Positions 53,871 to 63,356 of a DNA stretch of 64,000 nucleotides are shown one piece after another. Source of the DNA: Pelagibacterium halotolerans B2 (GTDB lineage Bacteria > Pseudomonadota > Alphaproteobacteria > Rhizobiales > Devosiaceae); NCBI RefSeq assembly GCF_000230555.1, contig NC_016078.1, positions 3,185,001 to 3,249,000 of the forward strand. Direction: 5' to 3'. Under the pieces are notes generated by a model. The model saw only the letters and a program-made list of their open reading frames with translations. It made no database searches and was not told where the DNA came from. The stretch's first letter is position 1, and the number at the start of each line of letters is the position of its first letter. Made by a program: the position numbers and the translations under genes.

Positions 53871-55234
53871 GGCCGGGCCGGGCCGTCGCCGCGCTTGCGC
53901 TGGAAGGCGGGAATGGTGGTGACGGTGTCGTCCTGGGCCTCGGCCTCAGGAGGATTGCTGGTTTCGGCCCGTTCGGCCGGCTCAGGCGGAACGAGCGGCT
54001 CATCCTCGGGTTGGGCTTCTGGCTCGACCCGCTCGGGAGGTGGCGCGCTGGCCATCATCTGATTGTGCAGCGCCACGGCGCGCATCATGTCGGCGGCAGT
54101 CAGCGTTTCGGCATCGTCGAGCGCCTCGGCATCGCGACGCATGGCCTCATGAGCCACCGCCAGCAGCAGAACCAGAACGACCGGCAAAAGATCGATCGAT
54201 ATGGCACCGGCCCAGGAGGGGAGGAAATCGGAGGCATAGCGCAGCACCGCTTCGGCGCTCGAGAGCGGCACGAAGCGGCGTGGCTCGACACGCGGTTCGT
54301 CAATGATCGCCTGGGCCGCTTCGCTCAGCGCCGTGGATTGGGCCGATACCGCCTCACGGATATTGGCCATGGCCGCATCCTGGCGGACCACAAGCCCGGC
54401 GCTCTGTCCATCGGCGACAGGGGCGATGAACCCGAGCGAAAGATCTTCGGCAGCCCGCGCCACCGATGGCGCCACCGAGGTTTCCTGCAAGGCGGCAATG
54501 ACCCCGGTCAGAGCGACGATCTCGGCGGCGAATTCATCGGCGCGCGGTTGCACGGCCCCCGGCGCCGATACCAGCTCGCGCATAACGCTCAGGCGTTCCG
54601 AACCGGTCTGGAAGAGTTCGTTGACCCGCGCCTGCGAGTTGGAGATCGAAGCACCCAGCGAAGTCATCTGGGCGCTCATCTGGCTCAAAAGCTGCACGAC
54701 CGAGCCCGAGCCCGCCGATCCGGTCAATGCGCCCCCGCTGCGCTCCTCATCGGCCAGAGTGGCAAACCGATCCGCCGCCCGCTGCACGTCGGGCAGGAGC
54801 GATTGCGCGCCCAGCGCATTGGCATGGGCAGCATCGAGATCCCCGGTATAGTCCTCAAGCGTTACGGCCATGTGCTGCTCGAGCGCAGCCGAGCCGGCGA
54901 GAGCGGCGGCGTTCAGCCAGGAACTCATCGCAACGATCATCACAGAGCCCAGCGCCATGACCACCGTCATCGCGAGCCGTTGGCTCATGGTGCGCATGAG
55001 CGGCAAGAACCGCATCATGTAGCTCCAGAACACATAAATGCCGACCGACACGGCGACCGAATAGATGATCGCGGCGAAAAACACGAAATTGGCGTCGCCG
55101 TCGAGAAGCCCGCGCACCCCCAGATAGGTGTAAACCCCACTGGCCAGCGCCAGGACCGCCAGCGCAAAGCGCGTTGTGGTTTCAAGACCCCTGATCGTCT
55201 GCCCGATGCGGGCGGCGTTGTTCTGGCTCGGCAT
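53867..55234 (-). CDS. Four-helix membrane protein with central coiled region
   Basis: A 455-residue protein I do not recognise. Three helices lie near the N-terminus (about 22-42, 50-70, 86-106). A long Ala/Ser/Glu-rich, probably helical periplasmic region (about 110-340) follows, then a fourth helix near 358-380 (SWAGAISIDLLPVVLVLLLA). The cytoplasmic tail is Pro/Glu-rich (PPPERVEPEAQPEDEP). ATG 55234 has AGGGGA at 8 nt; the frame runs to 55294. It overlaps the COG3904-type protease gene, suggesting a protease-scaffold pair. Confidence 0.7.
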   Translation of the reverse strand: MPSQNNAARIGQTIRGLETTTRFALAVLALASGVYTYLGVRGLLDGDANFVFFAAIIYSVAVSVGIYVFWSYMMRFLPLMRTMSQRLAMTVVMALGSVMIVAMSSWLNAAALAGSAALEQHMAVTLEDYTGDLDAAHANALGAQSLLPDVQRAADRFATLADEERSGGALTGSAGSGSVVQLLSQMSAQMTSLGASISNSQARVNELFQTGSERLSVMRELVSAPGAVQPRADEFAAEIVALTGVIAALQETSVAPSVARAAEDLSLGFIAPVADGQSAGLVVRQDAAMANIREAVSAQSTALSEAAQAIIDEPRVEPRRFVPLSSAEAVLRYASDFLPSWAGAISIDLLPVVLVLLLAVAHEAMRRDAEALDDAETLTAADMMRAVALHNQMMASAPPPERVEPEAQPEDEPLVPPEPAERAETSNPPEAEAQDDTVTTIPAFQRKRGDGPARP

Positions 55235-55425
55235 TGAAAAATCCCCTGGGCCCATAGCCCGCGTCACACCTGTTAAGGCGAGATTAACAGGCAAATACCG
55301 GCGAAATCGAGATCAGTTTTCACGGCGCATGATGCTCGCGTTATTGTGAATGGCGGCCGGTGATCTTTTGCCGGATGGCGGCGTTGGTCGTTGTTGACCA
55401 TTTTTCTGCCCTGAGGAGGCACGCA

Positions 55426-56202
55426 ATGACCGTAACCCGCCGTCAAACACTGGGCCTGGGCCTATCGACCCTGGCCGCACTCGGTGTCACCACAGTCCTG
55501 CCCCGGACCGCGTTCGGCCAACAACCCGAGGGCGACCTCTATCCCTCCGACGCCGGCGACTTTTTCGTCCATCCGATCTCCCATGCCTCGCTGGTGATCG
55601 AAACGCCATCGGGCGTGATCTATGTCGATCCCGTGGGCGGCGCCGAACTTTATTCCTATCTGCCGCCGCCCGACCTAATCCTCATTACCCACGAACATGG
55701 CGACCATTTCGACCCCGAAACGCTCGAGGCTATCGTCGCCGAGGGTACCGAAATCATTGCCAATCCGGCAGTCCATGCAATGCTGCCCGAAGCGCTGGCA
55801 TCCAATGCGCGGGAAATGGCCAATGGCGACAGCGACAGCTTCGGCGACATCGAAATCGAGGCGATCCCGGCCTACAACACAACCGAAGACCGGCTGCAAT
55901 ATCATCCGCAGGGTCGCGACAATGGCTATATCCTCACCATTGGCGGCAAGCGCGTCTATATCGCCGGGGATACCGAAGACATTCCCGAAATGCGGGCGCT
56001 CGAGGATATTTCCGTTGCCTTCGTGCCCATGAACCTGCCCTTCACAATGTCCGAAGAGCAGGCGGCATCGGGCGTTGCGGCATTCCTGCCGACCTATGTC
56101 TATCCCTATCACTACCAGGAGAGCGACATAGACCTGTTCGAGCAATTGCTGATGGAAGAGGCGGAAGGCGGCACCGAAGTGGTGCGCGGCGAGTGGTATT
56201 AG
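55426..56202 (+). CDS. Exported MBL-fold metal-dependent hydrolase
   Basis: A 258-residue protein with a Tat-like signal (TRRQTLGLGLSTLAALG, twin Arg at 5-6, cleavage near AFGQQ about residue 31). It has the metallo-beta-lactamase fold of the UlaG/YtnP-like 'Zn-dependent hydrolase' group: ITHEHGDHF (H89, H91, D93, H94) and YIAGDTEDIPE. The Tat route fits a metal enzyme folded before export. The substrate is unknown. It is on the opposite strand to its neighbours on both sides. Confidence 0.85.
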   Translation: MTVTRRQTLGLGLSTLAALGVTTVLPRTAFGQQPEGDLYPSDAGDFFVHPISHASLVIETPSGVIYVDPVGGAELYSYLPPPDLILITHEHGDHFDPETLEAIVAEGTEIIANPAVHAMLPEALASNAREMANGDSDSFGDIEIEAIPAYNTTEDRLQYHPQGRDNGYILTIGGKRVYIAGDTEDIPEMRALEDISVAFVPMNLPFTMSEEQAASGVAAFLPTYVYPYHYQESDIDLFEQLLMEEAEGGTEVVRGEWY

Positions 56203-56220
56203 GCGCGCTTTGACCGGGCC

Positions 56221-56526
56221 CTATTCTTCGGGCTCGGTCGTGACCATGAGCGGAAATCCGAACTGCTGGGACAATTCGATGGCCTCATCAGCCTTGGTCT
56301 CGGCGATTTCCTTGGTGTAAACCGCGATGACCGCGGCGCCCTTCTGGTGCGCGGTCATCATGATCGATTCCGCCTGTGGCTCGGCGAGCCGGAAAACCGA
56401 TTCGAGAACCTTCACCACAAATTCGCGCGGCGTGTAGTCATCATTGATGAGAATGACCTTATGCAGTTTGGGCCGCGCGGTCTTGAGCTTTGTCTGAGTG
56501 CGTTGCTTGGTCGAAGTATCGCTCAT
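56221..56526 (-). CDS. clpS: ATP-dependent Clp protease adaptor ClpS
   Basis: A 101-residue ClpS. LHKVILINDDYTPREFVVKV is the N-degron-binding and ClpA-docking signature, and MMTAHQKGAAVIAVYTKEIA and KADEAIELSQQFGFPLMVT complete the fold. It delivers N-end-rule substrates to ClpAP. clpA is not adjacent here, although it often is in this order. It is separated from typA by a terminator. Confidence 0.95.
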   Translation of the reverse strand: MSDTSTKQRTQTKLKTARPKLHKVILINDDYTPREFVVKVLESVFRLAEPQAESIMMTAHQKGAAVIAVYTKEIAETKADEAIELSQQFGFPLMVTTEPEE

Positions 56527-56539
56527 GACGGCACCTCTT

Positions 56540-56580
56540 AAAAAATGGGTGGAGCGGGCCTCTTAATATAGGCCCGCTCC
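56540..56580 (-). terminator. Terminator of typA
   Basis: GGAGCGGGCCT and AGGCCCGCTCC form a perfect 11-bp stem (8-nt loop), followed on the minus strand by ACCCATTTTTT. It lies 38 bp after the typA stop. Confidence 0.7.
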
Positions 56581-56617
56581 GCGTCAATTCCAAATCAACT
56601 TGGAGCGCTTGCAGCGC

Positions 56618-58444
56618 TCAGCCGGCCGCAGCTTCTGCCGCCGCGGCACGCGAAGCGCGCTTGCGGTCGTGCGGGTCGAGATGGATCTTGCGCAGCCGCA
56701 CCGAATTGGGTGTGACCTCAACATATTCATCATCGGCAATGTAGCTGAGCGCCTGTTCGAGACTGAGCTTTTTCGGCGGTGTCAGCCGGATCGCTTCATC
56801 CTTGGACGTCGTACGGATATTGGTGAGCTGCTTGCCCTTCAAAACGTTCACTTCGAGATCGTTTTCCCGATTGTGCTCGCCCACGATCATGCCTTCGTAA
56901 ACGTCCACGCCCGGATCGATCAGCATCGGACCGCGATCTTCGAGGTTGAACAGCGCATAGGCCACGGCCTGGCCGGTGGCATTGGAAATCAGAACGCCGG
57001 TGCGGCGCATGGGCAGCGGGCCTTTGAACGCCGAATATTCGTGGAACACCCGGTTAAAGATCGCCGTGCCGCGCGTATCGGACAGCAATTCCCCCTGATA
57101 GCCGATCAGCCCACGGGTCGGAACGTAAAGCCGCACGCGGGTGCGCCCGGCGCCCGAGGGCCGCATTTCGACAAGATCGCCACGCCGTTCGGTGAGCTTT
57201 TGCACAACGACCGACGAATATTCGTCATCGACGTCGATGATGACTTCTTCGATGGGCTCGAGCTTCTGCCCGTTTTCTTCCCGGAACAGCACCTTGGGGC
57301 GGCCAAGGCACAATTCGAACCCCTCGCGGCGCATGGTTTCGATCAGTACGCCGAGCTGGAGTTCGCCGCGACCGGCAACGTCAAAGCTGTCATTGTCGTC
57401 GCCCGGTGTCACCCGGATCGCCACATTGCCCTCGGCCTCGCGCAGCAGACGCTCGCGAATGACGCGGGACTGGACCTTGTCGCCTTCGCGGCCGGCCAGC
57501 GGGCCGTCATTGATCCTGAAAGTGACCGACAGGGTCGGCGGATCGATGGGCTTGGCTTCGAGCGGCTCGTTGACCTGCGGCACCGCGATGGTGTTGGCGA
57601 CGGTCGCCGTTTCAAGGCCCGCCAGAGCGACGATATCGCCCGCCTTGCCCTCTTCGATCGGCTCACGCTCGAGACCACGGAAGCCGAGGACCTTGGAAAT
57701 ACGGCCCTTTTCGACGGTCTTGCCGTCGCGCGAGAGCGCATGGACGGCATCGCCCGGTTTGACCGAACCCGAAAACACCCGTCCGGTCAGAATACGGCCA
57801 AGGAACGGGTTGCGCTCGATGGTCGTCACCAGCATGCGGAACGGGCCTTGCTCGACCTTGGGCTCCTCGAAATGTTCGACGACCTTGTCGAGCAGCGGAC
57901 CCATGGTGTCCTTGGGACCGGACGGATCGTCCGCCATCCAGCCCTGCTTGGCCGAACCGTAAAGAACCGGGAAGTCGAGCTGTTCGGGGGTGGCGTCCAG
58001 CGACACGAAAAGATCGAAGATCTCGTCGAGCACTTCGTTGTGGCGTTCCTCGGGCTTGTCGATCTTGTTGATCGCAACGATGGGCCGCAGGCCGATCTTG
58101 AGCGCTTTGGAGAGAACGAACTTGGTCTGCGGCATCGGGCCTTCGGCAGCGTCCACCAGGATCACCGCGCCATCGACCATCGACAGGATGCGCTCGACCT
58201 CACCCCCGAAATCGGCGTGGCCCGGCGTATCGACGATATTGATGCGATGATCTTTCCAGTTGAGCGAAGTGACCTTCGCCAGAATGGTGATGCCGCGCTC
58301 TTTTTCCAGATCGTTGGAATCCATGACGCGTTCATCGACGCGCTGGTTGTCGCGGAAGGTGCCGGACTGCCGCAGCAGGACGTCGATCAACGTCGTTTTG
58401 CCATGGTCAACGTGGGCAATGATCGCAATATTGCGCAAGCTCAT
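56618..58444 (-). CDS. typA: Ribosome-associated GTPase TypA/BipA
   Basis: A 608-residue translational GTPase. [17 protein letters not shown] is the P-loop, ERGITILAK the switch I region, [17 protein letters not shown]3, and INKIDKPE G4. The C-terminal part carries the TypA-specific [20 protein letters not shown]. It acts on ribosomes under cold or stress and in large-subunit assembly. The start is placed at ATG 58444 ([11 protein letters not shown]); ATG 58459 is an alternative. The large opposite-strand ORF is a shadow. Confidence 0.96.
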   Translation of the reverse strand: MSLRNIAIIAHVDHGKTTLIDVLLRQSGTFRDNQRVDERVMDSNDLEKERGITILAKVTSLNWKDHRINIVDTPGHADFGGEVERILSMVDGAVILVDAAEGPMPQTKFVLSKALKIGLRPIVAINKIDKPEERHNEVLDEIFDLFVSLDATPEQLDFPVLYGSAKQGWMADDPSGPKDTMGPLLDKVVEHFEEPKVEQGPFRMLVTTIERNPFLGRILTGRVFSGSVKPGDAVHALSRDGKTVEKGRISKVLGFRGLEREPIEEGKAGDIVALAGLETATVANTIAVPQVNEPLEAKPIDPPTLSVTFRINDGPLAGREGDKVQSRVIRERLLREAEGNVAIRVTPGDDNDSFDVAGRGELQLGVLIETMRREGFELCLGRPKVLFREENGQKLEPIEEVIIDVDDEYSSVVVQKLTERRGDLVEMRPSGAGRTRVRLYVPTRGLIGYQGELLSDTRGTAIFNRVFHEYSAFKGPLPMRRTGVLISNATGQAVAYALFNLEDRGPMLIDPGVDVYEGMIVGEHNRENDLEVNVLKGKQLTNIRTTSKDEAIRLTPPKKLSLEQALSYIADDEYVEVTPNSVRLRKIHLDPHDRKRASRAAAAEAAAG

Positions 58445-58477
58445 AAGGGGGCCAGCCATTTTCGGGATTTACCGGGG

Positions 58478-58530
58478 TGTTTCCAGCCAAAGTGGCACCC
58501 ACTTTTGCGGTTCGGAAACGCGACGAAGTA
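58478..58530. repeat. Short fragment related to the dispersed CTAGAGC repeat
   Basis: TTTCCAGCCAAAGTGGCACCC followed by ACTTTTGCGGTTCGGAAACGCGACGAAG matches the inner GGTTCGGACACGCGA... motif of the copies at 1182 and 18738. It overlaps the probable typA upstream region. Confidence 0.4.
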
Positions 58531-58636
58531 AATAATGTGGCTGCCCATACCTTACGACGGCCCCGTAAACAAGGAAAAACGGCGCAGGGCTGGCATGCGC
58601 GAAGGCGAAACGGCCCGCCTTCGCGCCATATCCCGA

Positions 58637-59023
58637 TTACTTCAGCGATCGCGGGAGCTCTTCGGATTGCCAAAGGCCCAGGCCAAAGCCATCGGGGTCC
58701 AGAAAGTCGGCACTCCAGCCCCCCGGGGCTTCCGAGACCGGCGTGACGATGGTCACCCCCTGTTCGGCAAGCGCGGCAACCACGTCGTCGATGCCACCGT
58801 CCCTGAGATCGAAAACCAGGGCTGGCGTGTCACCGCGCTTGCCCTCCTGTTCAAAAAAGATCACTTCGAAGCCCCCCTCGAAAGCGGCCGCCAGCCAGAA
58901 CGGCTCGGCCCCTTCCCGGCGCTGGACATCGATGCCAAGAACATCGCGATAGAACGCTTCGGTGCGCTTGATGTCGGACACATAGAACACAAGGCTGGGC
59001 GCCTGCAGTTTGGGCATTGTCAT
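58637..59023 (-). CDS. VOC family protein
   Basis: A 128-residue VOC-fold protein: APSLVFYVSDIKRTEAFY at the start and SADFLDPDGFGLGLWQ near the end. PALVFDLRDGGIDDVVAALA marks the second half of the fold. The start is ATG 59023 (MTMPKLQAPS); the upstream frame is unlikely. It lies 46 bp after the sigma-factor gene on the same strand, so it is probably in its operon. Substrate unknown. Confidence 0.8.
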   Translation of the reverse strand: MTMPKLQAPSLVFYVSDIKRTEAFYRDVLGIDVQRREGAEPFWLAAAFEGGFEVIFFEQEGKRGDTPALVFDLRDGGIDDVVAALAEQGVTIVTPVSEAPGGWSADFLDPDGFGLGLWQSEELPRSLK

Positions 59024-59069
59024 GATGAACTCCTCGAAAAAGGGTTTGAAACATCCCCCGTTGCCGCGC

Positions 59070-59675
59070 TCACCCCTTTTGTGAGGCGGGCCGCGATGAT
59101 CGGATGACAAAAACATGCCCGTCCGGGTCGTGGCTGGCAAAAGCGCCCCCGTGCCGCCGCAGCGCCGGAAGCAGGCCATCCCTTATGGTGCCATAGGCAA
59201 GGTCGAGATTGAGCCCGATCATTTCGGCCGGCATCGCCACGCCCTTTTTTCCCAGTTCCAGCTTGAGCGCACGGATTCGCTGGCGCAATGCGGTGTCGGG
59301 AAGACCCAGCAGATAGGCGATTTCCACCTTGGAGTGCCCCGACAACGCCAGCGCTGCGACAACTCTCAAACCCTTGGGCAGATCGGCCAGAATGACATTG
59401 AGGGCGTCACCTTGCGGTGTGGACGCAGGGTTGGCATCGGCTTGCCATCTGGCCTCGCGCTCCCGGCGGCGGGCCGCCGAACGGGCGTCGAAGGCAGAGC
59501 GCTTGCGAATGGCGCCAGCCATCCAGCGGCGATCCGCAGCGCTGGAGAAATCATTGCGCCCCGCCACGACGGCCGCGATCAGGACCTCCTGGACCACATC
59601 CTCGGCCTCATCGGCCCGCCGGGCGTGACGCCGCGCCAGGGCCAGCAGTTCGGTATAGGGGATATTCCGGCGCAT
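59070..59675 (-). CDS. RNA polymerase sigma factor, ECF-like
   Basis: A 201-residue protein with sigma region 2 (ADEAEDVVQEVLIAAVVAGR, the core-binding helix) and region 4 helix-turn-helix (SGHSKVEIAYLLGLPDTALRQRI). About 60 residues at the C-terminus (MPAEMIGLNLDLAYGTIRDG onward) lie beyond region 4 and are unusual. No anti-sigma gene is visible nearby. ATG 59675 is chosen from the RRNIPYTELLALARRHARR start. It begins 31 bp after the GGDEF-EAL gene stop on the same strand. Confidence 0.75.
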   Translation of the reverse strand: MRRNIPYTELLALARRHARRADEAEDVVQEVLIAAVVAGRNDFSSAADRRWMAGAIRKRSAFDARSAARRREREARWQADANPASTPQGDALNVILADLPKGLRVVAALALSGHSKVEIAYLLGLPDTALRQRIRALKLELGKKGVAMPAEMIGLNLDLAYGTIRDGLLPALRRHGGAFASHDPDGHVFVIRSSRPASQKG

Positions 59676-59706
59676 GGCCTTGTGGCTTTCCGTCTCGCGA
59701 ACCCTT

Positions 59707-61827
59707 TCAGGCCGTCCGCCTGCCAAGGCTGCTCTTTTCCGCATCGAGCATGGCAACCATAGCCGCACCATCGACCGGCGGCGAGAAGAAATAGCCCTGA
59801 ACCTGCGTGCAGCCCTCGGCCCGGACCACGGCGAGTTGTTCGGCGGTTTCAACCCCTTCGGCAACGGTCGTCATGCCCAGATTTTGACCCAGCGAGATCA
59901 TGGCGCCGAGGATGGCCCGGCTGTCGGCCTTGGTCGCCACATCGGCCATGAACGAGCGGTCGATCTTGATCTTGTCGAACGGAAAGGCCCGCAAATAGGA
60001 GAGCGAGGAATAGCCGGTGCCGAAATCGTCCATGGCCACCCTTGCGCCCAGTCCGCGCACGGCCAGCAGAAGATCGAGATTGGACTGGCTGTCCTCGAGC
60101 AACAAGGATTCCGTGATCTCGAGTTCGAGCCGGCTGGCATCGAGCTTGGCCGTTTCCAGCGCCGATCTGATCGTGGCGATCAGATCGGGCCGCTTGAACT
60201 GGATGGGCGAAAGATTGACGGCAACCCGCACGTGCTGGGGCCATTGCGCCGCCGCCTTTGCCGCCGCATCGAGAATCCAGCCGCCGATCGCGTGAATGAT
60301 CCCCGTTTCCTCGGCAATGGGAATGAATTCGACAGGCGAGATCGGCCCAAGCACGGGATGCTCCCAGCGCATGAGCGCCTCTGCGGCAACGATTGTGTCC
60401 GTTTCGAGCGAAACGATGGGCTGAAACAGCACCGACAGCCCCTCATTGGCCAACGCATCGTGCAGGCCGGTTTCCAGCATGCGGCGGCGCTGCAGGGTCG
60501 CGTCCATGCCCGCTTCGAAAAAGTGATAGGTGCCACGGCCTTCGGACTTGGCCTTGTGCAACGCCAGATCGGCATTGTTCATCACCGCGTCGGTGGTCTT
60601 GCCATCGCCCGGCGCAACGGCGATGCCGATCGAGGTCGAGAGCCTGATCGATTTGCGGCCAAACATGATGGGTTCACCCAGCGCCTTGACGATGGATCGC
60701 GCCAGATCGGCCGCCTCGCGCGGCACGGTGACATTTGGCAGCAGGACGGTAAACTCATCGCCACCCAGCCGGGCGACGATGCCACGCGACCCCACCGCCT
60801 CGGACAGCCGTTCGGCGATCTTGCGCAGCACCTTGTCGCCGGTCGCATGCCCCTCACTGTCGTTGACGGCCTTGAAGTGATCGATGTTGACCGCGAGCAA
60901 AGCCGGCTGCTTGCCCTTTTCGACGCCCTTGAGTGCGGTTTCAAGCTCTTCGCGGAACAGGCCGCGATTGGGCAGGTCGGTCAGCGCGTCATGGGTGGCC
61001 ATGTGGCGCATGCGGGCCTCGGCTGCCAATTGATCGGTAATGTCCTCATGGGTTGTGACCACCCCACCGCCGCTGAGCGGCTGATGGCGCAGGGACAGGA
61101 AGGTTCCGTTTGCCATCTTGACCACTTCGCGCACAAACCGGCCGCCCTTGAGGATTTTCTGCCGTTCGGCGCGGTAGGCGTTGATATCGACGGGCGTGTG
61201 CTTGTTGGTCCTGCGACGATGATCGAGAATGTCGTCAAAGCTGGCGCCGGGGCGCGCCAGTTCCGGGGGAAGGCCATACATCGAAACGAATTCGGCATTG
61301 CAGGTGACCAGCCGGAAGTCATTGTCGAACATCGACAGGCCCTGACTGATATTGTTGATCGCCGCATCGAGCAGGGCGTATTGGCGCTCCAGCTCGCGCT
61401 TGCGCTCGCTCATCATGTCCGAGCGGGCGATCTCCTCGGTCACGTCCTCATGGGTCACGACCCAGCCAAGGCCCGGTGCGTAGATATGGGCCGTTTCCAG
61501 GGTGCGATGCGATGCGGTGAGCTCGAGATTGACGGCGCGTAATCCCGAGCGATTGCCCATGAGCTCGGCGGTATAGGCCTCGTAAAAGCTCTTGGGGTCG
61601 GTATCGGGATGGTTGCCCAAAGCAGTCGAAAGCGCGACCACCTCGTAAAGGCTCATGCCGCGCCGGATCGACTTGCGCGGAAAACCGTAGATATCGAGAT
61701 AGTGCTGGTTCCACATGACCAGCTCGAAATCGGCGCTCCAGACGCAGAATCCGAACGGTATGGTTTGCAGTGCCGCATCGAGAAGCAATGCTTCGCCGCT
61801 GCGCTCGGAGGTCGGCTCATGCACCAT
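59707..61827 (-). CDS. PAS-GGDEF-EAL c-di-GMP protein
   Basis: A 706-residue cytoplasmic protein with two PAS_7-type sensor domains (AALQTIPFGFCVWSADFELV and AAINNISQGLSMFDNDFRLV). A GGDEF domain with intact VARLGGDEFTVLL and an EAL domain with intact AEALMRWEHP, VNLSPIQFKRP, EITESLLLE, MDDFGTGYSSLSYL and VAEGVET follow. No RxxD inhibitory site is visible. ATG 61827 has GGGGAAG upstream. Unlike the protein at 35796 it has no membrane helices. It precedes the sigma factor and VOC genes, possibly as one transcript. Confidence 0.9.
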   Translation of the reverse strand: MVHEPTSERSGEALLLDAALQTIPFGFCVWSADFELVMWNQHYLDIYGFPRKSIRRGMSLYEVVALSTALGNHPDTDPKSFYEAYTAELMGNRSGLRAVNLELTASHRTLETAHIYAPGLGWVVTHEDVTEEIARSDMMSERKRELERQYALLDAAINNISQGLSMFDNDFRLVTCNAEFVSMYGLPPELARPGASFDDILDHRRRTNKHTPVDINAYRAERQKILKGGRFVREVVKMANGTFLSLRHQPLSGGGVVTTHEDITDQLAAEARMRHMATHDALTDLPNRGLFREELETALKGVEKGKQPALLAVNIDHFKAVNDSEGHATGDKVLRKIAERLSEAVGSRGIVARLGGDEFTVLLPNVTVPREAADLARSIVKALGEPIMFGRKSIRLSTSIGIAVAPGDGKTTDAVMNNADLALHKAKSEGRGTYHFFEAGMDATLQRRRMLETGLHDALANEGLSVLFQPIVSLETDTIVAAEALMRWEHPVLGPISPVEFIPIAEETGIIHAIGGWILDAAAKAAAQWPQHVRVAVNLSPIQFKRPDLIATIRSALETAKLDASRLELEITESLLLEDSQSNLDLLLAVRGLGARVAMDDFGTGYSSLSYLRAFPFDKIKIDRSFMADVATKADSRAILGAMISLGQNLGMTTVAEGVETAEQLAVVRAEGCTQVQGYFFSPPVDGAAMVAMLDAEKSSLGRRTA

Positions 61828-61930
61828 TCTGCCGTTCTTCCCCAAAAGACCGATTGGGCCAAAGACTAGTGGCAGCGGCTTAAAGAGGATTTAAGCGTAG
61901 AGCAGAAGGGTTGAATTTGATCGGATGGGC

Positions 61931-61964
61931 GGCGGGATCGAAGCCAAAGCGCTTCGATCCCGCC
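61931..61964. terminator. Perfect 14-bp inverted repeat after argG
   Basis: GGCGGGATCGAAGC, loop CAAAGC, GCTTCGATCCCGCC. It lies 8 bp after the argG stop, but no T-run follows on the minus strand; it could be a terminator or a transcript-end stabiliser. Confidence 0.5.
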
Positions 61965-61971
61965 GTAATCG

Positions 61972-63201
61972 TTACTGACCGCGTGCCAGCCGCAGTTTGC
62001 GCGCGCCATAGGTTTTCAGTCGCAGCCCGTTGAGCTTGATAAAGCCCTCTGCGTCGTGATGGTCATAGGTTCCCGTGCCCTCTTCGAAGGTCACCAGATC
62101 CTCCGAATAGAGAGAATAGGGCGAAGACCGGCCCACCACGTTGGCTGAGCCCTTGTAGAGCTTGAGCGTTACTTCGCCGGCGACGAATTCCTGACTCTTG
62201 TCGATCAGCGCCTGCAGCATCTCGCGTTCGGGCGAATACCACAGCCCGTTATAGATCAGCTCCGCATAGCGCGGCATGATCTCGTCCTTGAGATGGGCGG
62301 CGCCCCGATCGAGCGTGATCGATTCGATGCCGCGATGGGCAGCGAGCAGGATCGTGCCGCCCGGCGTTTCGTAGATGCCGCGGCTTTTCATGCCAACGAA
62401 CCGGTTTTCGACAAGATCGAGACGTCCGATGCCGTGCCTGCCGCCCAATTCGTTGAGCCTGGTGAGAAGGCTGGCAGGCGAGAGCGTTTCGCCATTGACC
62501 GAAACCGCATCGCCCTTTTCGAACCCGATGGTGATGGTTTCAGGCGTATCGGGCGCATCCACCGGATCGACGGTGCGCTGATAGACGTAATCGGGTGCCT
62601 CGATGGCCGGATCTTCGAGCACCTTGCCTTCCGAGGAGGTGTGCAAGAGGTTGGCATCGACCGAGAACGGCGCTTCGCCGCGCTTGTCCTTGGGAACCGG
62701 TATCTGGTTCTGCTCGGCAAATTCGATGAGCTTGGTGCGGCTCTGGAGGTCCCATTCGCGCCATGGGGCGATGACGCGAATGCCCGGGTTCAACGCATAG
62801 GCCGACAATTCGAAGCGCACCTGATCATTGCCCTTGCCGGTCGCCCCGTGTGCCACCGCGTCGGCGCCCGTCGCCTCGGCGATTTCGACAAGACGCTTGG
62901 CGATCAGCGGCCGGGCGATCGACGTGCCCAGCAGATAAACGCCTTCATAAAGCGCATTGGCCCGGAACATCGGAAAGACGAAATCGCGCACGAACTCTTC
63001 GCGCAGATCCTCGATATAGATTTCGGTGATGCCCATCATCTCGGCGCGCTTGCGAGCCGGTTCGAGCTCTTCACCCTGGCCCAGATCGGCGGTGAAGGTC
63101 ACCACTTCGCAATCATAGACCTGCTTGAGCCATTTGAGGATGATGGAGGTATCGAGGCCCCCCGAATAGGCGAGGACGACTTTATTGATGTCTTTGCTCA
63201 T
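61972..63201 (-). CDS. argG: Argininosuccinate synthase
   Basis: A 409-residue ArgG, which joins citrulline and aspartate with ATP for arginine. [18 protein letters not shown] is the PP-loop. [38 protein letters not shown] and [17 protein letters not shown] are the substrate segments. Length normal. It is divergent from the LysE-family gene, 155 bp apart. Confidence 0.97.
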   Translation of the reverse strand: MSKDINKVVLAYSGGLDTSIILKWLKQVYDCEVVTFTADLGQGEELEPARKRAEMMGITEIYIEDLREEFVRDFVFPMFRANALYEGVYLLGTSIARPLIAKRLVEIAEATGADAVAHGATGKGNDQVRFELSAYALNPGIRVIAPWREWDLQSRTKLIEFAEQNQIPVPKDKRGEAPFSVDANLLHTSSEGKVLEDPAIEAPDYVYQRTVDPVDAPDTPETITIGFEKGDAVSVNGETLSPASLLTRLNELGGRHGIGRLDLVENRFVGMKSRGIYETPGGTILLAAHRGIESITLDRGAAHLKDEIMPRYAELIYNGLWYSPEREMLQALIDKSQEFVAGEVTLKLYKGSANVVGRSSPYSLYSEDLVTFEEGTGTYDHHDAEGFIKLNGLRLKTYGARKLRLARGQ

Positions 63202-63356
63202 GGCGTGACCGATAACCGCGTTGAAAGCTCAGGATAAGTTGGCGCGACACTAATCAGATCGCGCGCGGCCTGTCCATATTGGCGCAAATATCGGGTTGCG
63301 CAGCGCAGCGCGCACGCGCATGGTCTGCGCCATTCGCGTTCTTTCCGGACACACCC

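Noticed and set aside
56600..58531. 643-codon ORF opposite typA
   Set aside because: Antisense to a clear TypA gene; no conserved motif, and it crosses the typA terminator region.
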